Source of the DNA: an uncultured Collinsella sp.
Lineage (GTDB): Bacteria; Actinomycetota; Coriobacteriia; Coriobacteriales; Coriobacteriaceae
Assembly: GCA_902492755.1 (NCBI GenBank)
Contig: CABUNB010000047.1
Coordinates: 1 to 16,638 of the forward strand
Length of the DNA: 16,638 nucleotides
Direction: 5' to 3'
The translations under genes and the position numbers were made by a program. Positions within the stretch are counted from its first letter, which is position 1, and every line of letters begins with the position of its first letter. This document shows positions 7,307-14,545 of the stretch, in pieces. The notes under the pieces were generated by a model. The model was not told where the DNA came from. It saw only the letters and a list, made by a program, of their open reading frames with translations, and ran no database searches.

Positions 7307-8155
7307 GTGACCGACATACCAAGCGAACACACCGAGGGCCTGCTCCGCATTGGCGAGGTGGCGCGCCTGCTCAATTTAAGCGTGGGCACACTGCGTCATT
7401 ACGAGCAGATGAGGCTGTTGGAGCCGGCATATGTCGATCCGGCGAGTGGGTACCGCTACTACGGATCGCGGCAGCTCTCCACCCTCAACACCATCGGCAA
7501 CCTGCGCGTTCTCGACCTGCCGCTGGCGCAGATTCGCGAGTTTGTCACTACACGCGATATGGATTTGATGCAACGGCAACTGACCAAGCAACAGGAGTTA
7601 ATTGAGCACAAGCGGCGTGAGCTGGAGCGCATGTCGCGCAAGATTGACCAGCGACTTGCCTTGCTTCATGGCGCTTTGAATGCCGATCTCGACACCATTA
7701 GCGAAATCGAGGAACCCGAACTTCGCTGCGCCACGCTGCACGAGCGCGTCAATCCCACCGACGCCTATTCGCTGGGATGGCATATCCGCCAGCTTCAGCA
7801 GGGGCAGCACGAAACCTTTGCCTATCTTGGCAATCTGGGTGTGGGCATCGCGCCCGAACGCCTGGCCGCCGGCGACTTTGATGGCTACGACGAGGTCTTT
7901 CTGCTGCTCGATGACACCGATGAGTACCTGGGCGACGTCGAGGTGCGGCCCGCCGCGCGCTGCCTGACCATTAGTTTCCGCGGCACGCACGGGCAAGCAG
8001 CCACGCGCTATGAGCAGCTGCTCGGTTACATGCACGAACACGATCTGGCACCCGCCGGCCCCTCGCGCGAGATTGCCCTGATCGATGACATCATCAGCGA
8101 CGACCCAGCGACCTACGTAACGCAAATCACGGTGCCGGTTGCCCCAGCAAAGTAA
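7307..8155 (+). CDS. MerR/BmrR-type transcriptional regulator with GyrI-like effector domain
   Basis: This 282-residue protein begins with a winged-helix MerR domain (residues 13-80: RIGEVARLLNLSVGTLRHYE, then SGYRYY). A charged coiled-coil dimerisation helix follows (about 86-120, KQQELIEHKRRELERMSRK), then a C-terminal domain (about 135-280) resembling the GyrI-like/AraC-effector fold used by BmrR and related multidrug sensors. Translation starts at a GTG (7307-7309) behind a strong GAAAGGAG. No cysteine cluster for metal binding is seen, which favours an organic ligand over a metal. Its gene follows the MATE pump, whose promoter holds a MerR-type dyad, so it most likely activates that promoter and therefore its own expression. 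A strong terminator starts at its stop codon. Confidence 0.9.
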   Translation: MTDIPSEHTEGLLRIGEVARLLNLSVGTLRHYEQMRLLEPAYVDPASGYRYYGSRQLSTLNTIGNLRVLDLPLAQIREFVTTRDMDLMQRQLTKQQELIEHKRRELERMSRKIDQRLALLHGALNADLDTISEIEEPELRCATLHERVNPTDAYSLGWHIRQLQQGQHETFAYLGNLGVGIAPERLAAGDFDGYDEVFLLLDDTDEYLGDVEVRPAARCLTISFRGTHGQAATRYEQLLGYMHEHDLAPAGPSREIALIDDIISDDPATYVTQITVPVAPAK

Positions 8156-8193
8156 GAACCGCCCGGAAGGCATCGTGCTTCCGGGCGGTTCTT
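8154..8193. terminator. Bidirectional intrinsic terminator between the merR-type gene and ligA
   Basis: A perfect 16-base inverted repeat (8154-8169 and 8178-8193, left arm AAGAACCGCCCGGAAG) encloses an 8-base loop. The outer ends supply T-rich tails in both directions. It overlaps the regulator's stop codon and lies 20 bases past the ligA stop (8213), so it serves both convergent units. Confidence 0.92.
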
Positions 8194-8212
8194 CAATTAG
8201 GCCATCAATGCA

Positions 8213-10441
8213 CTAAGCCTGGGGCACCTGACCAGTAGCCAAGATCTGCTCGAGTGCGTCCTCGTCCAGCACGGGTACGCCCAGCTGTTCGGCCTTGGTG
8301 AGCTTGGAACCCGCTTTGGGGCCGGCGACCAGATAGCTCGTCTTCTTGGACACGCTGCCCGAAACCTTGGCGCCAAGCACCTTGAGTGCCGCGCCCGCCT
8401 CGTCGCGTGTGCGGTTGACGAGCGTGCCCGTGAGCACAAAGGTCAGACCCGCGAGCGGCTGTGCGTCGGCAAGCTCGCCCGCCACGCCAGCGTCGGCTGC
8501 GGCTTGTGCATGCGCGGCGCCCAAGTCGACCTCGAGCGACAGGCCCGCCTGGCGCAGGCGCTCCAGCACGGCAAGGTTTTCGGGCACGGCCAGGAACTGT
8601 TTGACGCTCGCCGCAATCTTGGGGCCGATGCCCTCGCACTCGGCGATGTCCTCTTCGCTCGCCAAGATGAGCTTGTCGATCGACAGGAATCGCTCGGCGA
8701 TGACCTCGCCCACGCTCTTGCCCACGTGGCGGATGCCCAGGGCAAACAGCACGCGACCGAGCGGCTGGCTCTTGGACTTGTTGAGCTCGGCGATGATTTT
8801 CTCGGCTGTCTTGAGGCCCACCGGAATGGGATCGCCCTTCTTGACGCCCTTTTTGCTGTTGGAGCTGGCATAGGTGCGTCCCGTGTCAAGACCTGCGATG
8901 TCGTCGACCGTGAGCTGGTAGAAGTCCGCGACATCGTGGATCAGGCCGGCGGCGATCATCTTGTCGACGATCTCGTCGCCCAGGCCGTCGACGTCCATGC
9001 AGCCACGGCTCACCCAGTGGAGCAGGCGCTCCTTGAGCTGCGCGGGGCAGTCGATGGAGACGCAACGGTAAGCCACCTCGCCGTCCTCGTGGACCACAGG
9101 GCTACCGCACACGGGGCAGACCTCGGGCATGTGCCAGTCAACCGAATCGGCCGGGCGCTTGTCGAGCACCGGACCCACGACCTCGGGGATTACGTCGCCT
9201 GCCTTGTGCACGATGATAGTGTCGCCCTCGCGCACGTTTTTGCGACGGATCTCGTCGATGTTGTGCAGCGTGGCGCGCGCGATGGTGGAGCCGGCGACCG
9301 TCACCGGGTCGAACTCGGCGACCGGCGTGAGCACACCGGTGCGGCCCACCTGGATGCGAATTTCGCGCAGGACGGTCTGCTTTTCCTCGGGCGGGAACTT
9401 AAAGGCAATGGCCCAGCGCGGCGCGCGGGCGGTAAAGCCCAGGTCGAGCTGCTGCTGGAAGCTGTCGACCTTTACGACCACGCCATCGATGTCGTAATCC
9501 AGGTCACCGCGATGCTCGAGGGCCTGGGCGCAGAACTCGTGGACCTCGGCCGGCGTGGCGCAACGAGCCACGTTGGGGTTGACGCTAAAGCCGGCACTGC
9601 GCAGCCAGTCCAAAAACTCACGCTGGCTGTGGACGTGCAACGGGTCGGTATCGGCGATGGCGTAGATAAAGGTGGCCAGGTCGCGACGCGCTGTGATCTT
9701 GGGATCCTTCTGGCGCAACGATCCAGCGGCGGCGTTGCGTGGGTTGGCGAAGGGATCGCGACCCTCGGCATCGGCCTCGTCGTTCAGACGAACAAAGCTG
9801 CCCTTGGGCATGTAGACCTCGCCGCGTACTTCGATGGTACGCTCGCGGTCGGCACCCATGTGGGCGAGCGACGCCTCGGACAGATGCATGGGCACATCCT
9901 TGATGGTGCGCACGTTAAGTGACACGTCCTCGCCCGTGGTGCCGTCGCCGCGTGTGGCCGCGCGCACAAAGGTGCCGTTTTGGTAGGTAAGCGCCACGCC
10001 CAGACCGTCGATCTTAAGCTCGCAGGTATAAGTGACGCTACCGGCACCGAGGGCATCCTCAGTGCGCTGGAGCCACGCGTCGAGTTCGTCCAGATCCATG
10101 GCATCGTCCATAGAATACATGCGTGCCATGTGCGTGACCGGCGTAAACTGCTCGCTCACGTATCCGCCCACGCGCTGGGTATAGCTGTCGGGCGTCACCA
10201 GGTCGGGATAGGCCGCCTCGATATCCTGCAGCTCAACGAGCATTTTGTCAAAGGCGGCGTCCGTGATCTCGGGCGCATCGAGCATGTAGTAGCGATAGGC
10301 GTGGTAATCGAGCTCGTGGCGCAGCTCGGCCGCGCGCGCGGCGGCCTGGGCATGGGCGTCGGCCGGTGCAGCGGCATCCGCGCTCGCGGGCGTTTCGGTA
10401 TCGATGTCCACGCCGTCACCAAACAGGCTCGATTGCTCCAT
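8213..10441 (-). CDS. ligA: NAD-dependent DNA ligase LigA
   Basis: This 742-residue essential ligase seals nicks in replication and repair using NAD+. Domains in order are: Ia/adenylation with active-site lysine K143 in CELKIDG, motif III region IEVRGEVYMP (203-212), an OB fold, a zinc finger with C442, C445, C460 and C465, helix-hairpin-helix repeats (about 484-615), and a C-terminal BRCT domain (about 662-738, LAGLTFVLTGTL). The ATG at 10441 follows GAAGGAGTG. It is longer than the usual ~670 residues for two reasons. The N-terminus carries about 30 extra acidic and Ala-rich residues. The helix-hairpin-helix region has an insertion of about 20 residues (518-540, rich in Ser, Lys and Gly) just before the motif normally read as GxKSAxN. 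All catalytic features are present, so it should be active. Confidence 0.97.
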   Translation of the reverse strand: MEQSSLFGDGVDIDTETPASADAAAPADAHAQAAARAAELRHELDYHAYRYYMLDAPEITDAAFDKMLVELQDIEAAYPDLVTPDSYTQRVGGYVSEQFTPVTHMARMYSMDDAMDLDELDAWLQRTEDALGAGSVTYTCELKIDGLGVALTYQNGTFVRAATRGDGTTGEDVSLNVRTIKDVPMHLSEASLAHMGADRERTIEVRGEVYMPKGSFVRLNDEADAEGRDPFANPRNAAAGSLRQKDPKITARRDLATFIYAIADTDPLHVHSQREFLDWLRSAGFSVNPNVARCATPAEVHEFCAQALEHRGDLDYDIDGVVVKVDSFQQQLDLGFTARAPRWAIAFKFPPEEKQTVLREIRIQVGRTGVLTPVAEFDPVTVAGSTIARATLHNIDEIRRKNVREGDTIIVHKAGDVIPEVVGPVLDKRPADSVDWHMPEVCPVCGSPVVHEDGEVAYRCVSIDCPAQLKERLLHWVSRGCMDVDGLGDEIVDKMIAAGLIHDVADFYQLTVDDIAGLDTGRTYASSNSKKGVKKGDPIPVGLKTAEKIIAELNKSKSQPLGRVLFALGIRHVGKSVGEVIAERFLSIDKLILASEEDIAECEGIGPKIAASVKQFLAVPENLAVLERLRQAGLSLEVDLGAAHAQAAADAGVAGELADAQPLAGLTFVLTGTLVNRTRDEAGAALKVLGAKVSGSVSKKTSYLVAGPKAGSKLTKAEQLGVPVLDEDALEQILATGQVPQA

Positions 10442-10621
10442 AGCGGCACTCCTTCGCTCGATTTCAAACGGATACTAGAGTACCACCGGTCGCGATGGGG
10501 TCGAATAACCCTTTCGAACCGCACCGAATCGGCAGCGGCCGGACCGGGGTGGATCGCGCGATCAAACCATGCCTTTGCCATTTCTAAATAATCCGTTTTC
10601 CTCCGTCCCCAACGGATCAAT

Positions 10622-10663
10622 AAGAAAAGAGGGGCTGTCCCGCGTTGATGGGACAGCCCCTCT
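10622..10663 (-). terminator. Intrinsic terminator of the HtrA protease gene
   Basis: Perfect 14-base arms (10628-10641 and 10650-10663) with an 8-base loop form the stem AGAGGGGCTGTCCC. On the minus strand the stem is followed by TTTTCTTA. It starts 26 bases beyond the protease stop codon and isolates it from ligA. Confidence 0.92.
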
Positions 10664-10689
10664 GGCTTCGATATGTGCAATACGGTTCG

Positions 10690-12150
10690 TTAGAAACCCT
10701 GACCGTAGCCCTGACCCTGGCCCTGCTGGCCCAGCAGCTCCTCCAGGTACTGGCGCAGCTGCTCGTCGGTAATACCGCCGTTGCCGGTGTCGGTCGCGCT
10801 GTCGTTCTGCTGCTGGTTCTGCAGCTCCTCGTCGGAGCCCAGCTCAACCGTGACCTTCTTCTCGTCCTTGCCGCGCATGAGCGTGATCTCGACCTTCTCG
10901 CCCACCTCGTGGCTGCGCAGCGCGATAATCAGGCCATCGGCGCTCGAAATCTCATCGTCGCCCAGCTTGGTGATGACGTCGCCCTCCTGAATGCCGGCCT
11001 TGGCGGCAGGACCATCCTCAACGACGCTCGCCACATACGCGCCGCTATCGGTGCTCAGCTTGTTGGTGCGAGCGTTGAGCGCATTGACGCTCGAAAGCGT
11101 AGCGCCCATGTACGGATGCACCGGCGTCTTGCCGTCGATGATCTGGTCGGCAATGTTCTTGGCATAGTTAACCGGAATGGCAAAACCCACACCCGAGCTG
11201 GAGCCCGAGTAGCTCTCGATGAGCGAGTTGATACCCACGAGCTCGCCGTTATCGTTGACGAGCGCGCCGCCGGAGTTGCCCGGGTTGATGGCAGCATCGG
11301 TCTGAATCATGTTGGCATAGATGGTATTACCGCTGGTAGAGCTCATGGCCGTGGAGCGGTAGAGCGCCGACACAATGCCCGTGGAGACAGACTGCTCGTT
11401 GCCAAACGGCGAACCGATGGCCATAACCCACTCGCCCACGTTGAGCTTGGAGGAGTCCCCGATCTCAATCGGCGTGAGCTTGGAGGCATCGGCGTCCTTG
11501 AGCTTGATGACAGCCAGGTCGCTCGAGGCGTCGTTGCCCACGAACTCGGCCTCGTAGGTGGTACCGTCGTCCATGGTCACCACGTACTGGTCGTAGCCAT
11601 CGACCACGTGGTTGTTGGTAAGGATGTGGCCCTCGGTATCGAGCACAACGCCCGAACCGACGCTGCCCGAGTTGTCCGACTCGTCGGCAGACTGCGAAAG
11701 CGAGCCATTCTGGCTGCCGCTCGAAGTGGCGGTAATGGAAACCACGGAGGGCAGGGCCTTGGCAGAAACGGCCTCGGCCAGCGTGGTGTCCTCGGAATCA
11801 ATCGTAATCTTTTGCGTCGATGAACCCGAAGCACCCGCCGTCACGGCATTCTTGCCGCCACCGATATTGAGCGTGCCACTCATAATGAGCGCGATGACCA
11901 GCAGGGCGCCGCAGGCACAGCCGGCGAGTGCCGTAATAAAGATCGGCAGCTTTTTAGTCTTGGTCTTGACCACTGTGTGCTTGTTCACGACCTGTTGGCT
12001 GCCCAGCGGCTGGCCGGTCTGCGTGTCGTAGGCCTGCACGTAGGGAATGTTGCTGTCGGCAGGCGTCGACTCCACCTGCACGCGCGGCTGCTGCTGGGTC
12101 TCGCCGGCGTTGCCCGCATCCTGGGGACGCTGGGAATCGTACTCGCTCAT
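10690..12150 (-). CDS. Membrane-anchored HtrA/DegP-family serine protease
   Basis: This 486-residue envelope quality-control protease has a cytoplasmic N-terminus of about 67 mostly polar, Gln-rich residues. One membrane helix follows (about 68-91, LPIFITALAGCACGALLVIA), then a Ser/Gly-rich extracellular linker. The trypsin-like domain carries H181 (TNNHVVDG), D211 (ASSDLAVIKL) and S293 (NPGNSGGALV). A single PDZ domain spans about residues 345-435 (YMGATL to GIQEGDVI). The tail is Gln/Gly-rich and ends in repeats of GQ. The start at 12150 (MSEYDSQ) is preferred over the upstream ATG at 12189 because GAAAGGA stands 8 bases ahead of it. The layout matches the HtrA/PepD-type proteases of Actinobacteria that degrade misfolded exported proteins. 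It follows the GlnR-like gene on the same strand, but a terminator lies between them, so it is probably transcribed separately. Confidence 0.94.
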   Translation of the reverse strand: MSEYDSQRPQDAGNAGETQQQPRVQVESTPADSNIPYVQAYDTQTGQPLGSQQVVNKHTVVKTKTKKLPIFITALAGCACGALLVIALIMSGTLNIGGGKNAVTAGASGSSTQKITIDSEDTTLAEAVSAKALPSVVSITATSSGSQNGSLSQSADESDNSGSVGSGVVLDTEGHILTNNHVVDGYDQYVVTMDDGTTYEAEFVGNDASSDLAVIKLKDADASKLTPIEIGDSSKLNVGEWVMAIGSPFGNEQSVSTGIVSALYRSTAMSSTSGNTIYANMIQTDAAINPGNSGGALVNDNGELVGINSLIESYSGSSSGVGFAIPVNYAKNIADQIIDGKTPVHPYMGATLSSVNALNARTNKLSTDSGAYVASVVEDGPAAKAGIQEGDVITKLGDDEISSADGLIIALRSHEVGEKVEITLMRGKDEKKVTVELGSDEELQNQQQNDSATDTGNGGITDEQLRQYLEELLGQQGQGQGYGQGF

Positions 12151-12179
12151 AGCTGCGATCCTTTCGTCAAATAACCAAA

Positions 12180-12203
12180 GGCCCGCCAAACATGTGGCGG
12201 GCC
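12180..12203 (-). terminator. GC-rich hairpin in the upstream region of the HtrA protease gene
   Basis: Arms GGCCCGCC (12180-12187) and GGCGGGCC (12196-12203) pair with one further A-T pair. On the minus strand a TTTGGTTATTTG stretch follows. It lies only 30 bases before the protease start, so it is either a second terminator behind the regulator gene or a leader hairpin acting on protease expression. Confidence 0.5.
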
Positions 12204-12317
12204 ATCATTGTTCACGTTGAGTTGTACCCCAATATGCGGGCGCAAGTGTATGAGAACGCAATCTTTTAGGAAGGCTTAAGTTCTACTGCAAACTCGAAAG
12301 GAACCCGCACCTGCGGC

Positions 12318-12354
12318 AAAACCACCGCAAAGGCGCCTGTCCCCCTTGCGGTGG
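12318..12354 (-). terminator. Intrinsic terminator of the GlnR-like gene
   Basis: Arms CCACCGCAA (12322-12330) and TTGCGGTGG (12346-12354) enclose a 15-base loop, with TTTT following on the minus strand (12318-12321). It begins 5 bases after the regulator stop codon and should end the two-gene transcript. Confidence 0.75.
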
Positions 12355-12358
12355 AAAT

Positions 12359-13021
12359 CTAGTCCTTAAACAGATAGCCCACGCCGCGGACGGTGGTGAT
12401 GTGCGCCGCGATCTGCGGGCCCACCTTGGAGCGGATGCGTCGGATGTGCACGTCAACGGTACGCGTGCCGCCGCAGTACTCAAAGCCCCACACGCGGTGC
12501 AGCAGCACTTCGCGGCTATAAGCGCGGTTGGGGTGCGTTGCCAAAAAGCTCAGCAGCGAGTACTCCATCAGCGTCAGGTCGATGGGCTCGTCATCGAGCG
12601 TCACCTGGTAGGTAGCCAGGTTGATCTCGAGGTTATCGATGTTGAGCACATCGTCGGCGGCGACGGTCTCCTCCTCGCCCATCAGGCGCTGCGCTCGAGC
12701 CTTGAGCTCGTTGGGCGTCGCCGTGGGGCATACAAAGTCGGCATGCGCGTGATTCGGCAGGCGCAGGGTGCCGAGCGCCTCGTCGTCGACGATCACCAAC
12801 ATGGGGACGCCGCCGCGGTCGTCAAGCCACTTGGCAATCTGATCGATGCGGTCACTGCGGATGCCATCGGAATCGAGAATCAGCAGGTCAAAGTCGTGCG
12901 CTGCAGTCGGCGAATCGGGGGTGGCCAGGCTCACCTCGACACCCAGGGTGGTCGTCAAGCTGCGGGCAAACTCGTGGAAGCGCGTCGTGCGCGCCATGAA
13001 CAGGGCACTCTTTTCGGACAT
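12359..13021 (-). CDS. Atypical OmpR-family regulator, GlnR-like
   Basis: This 220-residue protein has an N-terminal receiver-like domain (1-115) and a C-terminal winged helix (125-220). The winged helix reads VWGFEYCGGTRTVDVHIRRIR (178-198) and TTVRGVGYLF, close to actinobacterial GlnR, the orphan nitrogen regulator. The receiver keeps D50 (LLILD), but the acidic pair expected near residues 7-10 is replaced by LFMA and the conserved lysine is C98 (DFVCPT). Phosphorylation by a histidine kinase is therefore unlikely, and none is encoded nearby. The start at 13021 is chosen for its GGAGG at 7 bases; an ATG at 13105 would run back into the neighbouring gene. It follows the glutamine synthetase homologue by 50 bases with no terminator, so the two are probably co-transcribed, which supports a nitrogen role. 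The family is clear; the GlnR identity is inference. Confidence 0.82.
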   Translation of the reverse strand: MSEKSALFMARTTRFHEFARSLTTTLGVEVSLATPDSPTAAHDFDLLILDSDGIRSDRIDQIAKWLDDRGGVPMLVIVDDEALGTLRLPNHAHADFVCPTATPNELKARAQRLMGEEETVAADDVLNIDNLEINLATYQVTLDDEPIDLTLMEYSLLSFLATHPNRAYSREVLLHRVWGFEYCGGTRTVDVHIRRIRSKVGPQIAAHITTVRGVGYLFKD

Positions 13022-13071
13022 ATCGGCCTCCAAAGAAATGAGCTCAATCGTACTGGAACAAGCCAGCGCGA

Positions 13072-14409
13072 TTAGGAGTTCGCCAGGTAGTGCTTGATCT
13101 CCCACTCGGTGATCGTAGACTCAAACTTATGCCACTCGGCGCGCTTCTTTTTGAGGAAGAAGCTGTGGATATGCTCGCCGAGGGCATCCTTCATAAACTG
13201 CGAGTCCTCAAACACGTCGAGTGCCTCTTTGAGCGAACGCGGCAGCGGCGTGTAGCCGGCCTCGACCATCTGACGGTCGGTAAGCTTGAGCGTCTCGGCA
13301 GTTGCCTCGGGCGGGAGCTCCAGCTTGCGCTCGATGCCGTCCAGACCGGCCGCTAGCGTGACGGCGTTGACCAGGTACGGGTTGGCCATGGGGTCGGGGC
13401 TGCGAAGCTCGATGCGCGTGGACAGCTGCTTGCCGGGCTTGTAGACCGGAATGCGGACCATACTCGCGCGGTTGCGCAGGCCCCACGTGGCGTACTGCGG
13501 CACGGAGTCTCCGCCCGTGGTGATGCGCTTGTACGAGTTGACCGTGGGGTTAGTGATGGCGCTGATCTCGCGCGCGTGCGCCAGGATGCCGGCCATGTAG
13601 TGCTTGGCGATATCGGAGAGATGGTACTTCTCGTCGTCCTCGCCCCAAAAGACGTTGTTGCCGTCATGGTCGAACAGCGACTGGCACAGGAACATAGCGC
13701 TGCCGTCCTCGCCCGCCAACGGCTTGGGCATAAAGGAGGCGTGGCAACCGCTCTCGTATGCCTGCTGCTTAATGATGAGCTTGGCCGTGGTGATGGCGTC
13801 GGACATGCTCAGGGCCTCGGCGTGACGCAGGCTCATGCCGTGCTGCGAGCGGCCGGCGGCGTGGAAGGTGTACTCCACGGGCACGGACATCTTCTCGAGC
13901 GTGAGGACCGTGTTGCGGCGCAGGTCGCGGGCGGCATCACTCACCGAAAGATCGAAGTAACCCACGTTGTCGAGCGGCTCGGGGGTGTGCTCGTCGGGGA
14001 AGTAGTAATACTCCAGCTCGGCGCCCACGTTGAGCAGATAGCCGGCCTTCTCGGCCTTGCGGAACATGCGGCGCAGGGCATCGCGCGGGTCGCCGGCGAA
14101 CGGTTTGCGATCGGGAGTGCACACATCGCAGAACACGCGAGCGACGCCGTTATGGCTCGGGCGCCACGGCAAAATCTGGAAGGTCGAAGCATCGGGAAAC
14201 GCCAGCATGTCGGCTTCCTCGGGCGTGGCAAAGCCCTCGATGGCGGAGCCGTCAAAGCCAATACCCTCCTCAAAAGCGACCTCGAGGTCCTCGGGGCTAA
14301 TGGCAAAGTTCTTGAGGCGGCCGAGAATGTCGACAAACCACAGACGCACAAAGCGGATATCACGCTGCTCTACGGAGCGGAGTACGTAATCGATGTTCTG
14401 CTGGTTCAT
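13072..14409 (-). CDS. glnA: Glutamine synthetase I family protein, metal-site residues substituted
   Basis: This 445-residue protein has the length and layout of GSI-alpha enzymes: an N-terminal beta-grasp domain with FDGSAIEGF (52-60), then the catalytic barrel. Retained features are the glutamates of AELEYYYF (E131, E133), FMPKP (226-230), NPTVNSYKR with R295, LRNR (311-314) and RIELRSPDPMANPYL with E334. The sequence differs at catalytic positions. The usual HHEAxPSQHEI reads FHAAGRSQHGM, so the two n1-metal glutamates become A184 and G191. GSGMH reads GSAMF, so the n2 histidine becomes F240. The flap that normally has GxEAP reads GGDSVP. No adenylylation motif is present. The codons were re-read on the minus strand and the frame is intact, so this is not a frameshift effect. 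The ATG at 14409 follows AAAGGGGAG. It may be an inactive paralogue or have altered chemistry; the gene symbol reflects homology only. Confidence 0.9.
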   Translation of the reverse strand: MNQQNIDYVLRSVEQRDIRFVRLWFVDILGRLKNFAISPEDLEVAFEEGIGFDGSAIEGFATPEEADMLAFPDASTFQILPWRPSHNGVARVFCDVCTPDRKPFAGDPRDALRRMFRKAEKAGYLLNVGAELEYYYFPDEHTPEPLDNVGYFDLSVSDAARDLRRNTVLTLEKMSVPVEYTFHAAGRSQHGMSLRHAEALSMSDAITTAKLIIKQQAYESGCHASFMPKPLAGEDGSAMFLCQSLFDHDGNNVFWGEDDEKYHLSDIAKHYMAGILAHAREISAITNPTVNSYKRITTGGDSVPQYATWGLRNRASMVRIPVYKPGKQLSTRIELRSPDPMANPYLVNAVTLAAGLDGIERKLELPPEATAETLKLTDRQMVEAGYTPLPRSLKEALDVFEDSQFMKDALGEHIHSFFLKKKRAEWHKFESTITEWEIKHYLANS

Positions 14410-14474
14410 GTCGCTCCCCTTTCTTTCGGGCGGGTTTCGACTGGTCTATATCGCAGATACTATCGCAGAAAAAT

Positions 14475-14490
14475 GTTTCCGCAGGGTTAA
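14475..14490 (-). promoter_or_regulatory. GlnR-box-like site upstream of the glutamine synthetase homologue
   Basis: On the minus strand the site reads TTAAC, six bases, GAAAC, matching the actinobacterial GlnR half-box pattern gTnAC-n6-GaAAC except for the first G. It lies about 66 bases before the ATG. A possible -10 TATAGA is at 14445-14450, which would put the box just upstream of the -35 position, suited to an activator. The direct repeat CTGCGATA occurs twice in the same promoter. Confidence 0.5.
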
Positions 14491-14526
14491 AGCGTATCAA
14501 GCGCTCAAAAAACGTGCGCGAACAGG

Positions 14527-14545
14527 GCCGTTGCGAACGAACGGC
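14527..14545 (-). terminator. Weak hairpin at the end of the LacI-family gene
   Basis: Arms GCCGTT (14527-14532) and AACGGC (14540-14545) form a short stem over the stop codon. A T-run appears only about 15 bases further on the minus strand, so termination here would be weak and read-through into the next gene is possible. Confidence 0.3.

Noticed and set aside
8504..9922. 472-codon plus-strand frame opposite ligA
   Set aside because: It is fully antisense to an intact essential ligase and has no ribosome site or domain signature.
14410..14474. Riboswitch or glutamine-sensing leader in front of the GlnA-like gene
   Set aside because: The leader is too short and shows no conserved glnA RNA structure; only the promoter elements and a ribosome site are seen.
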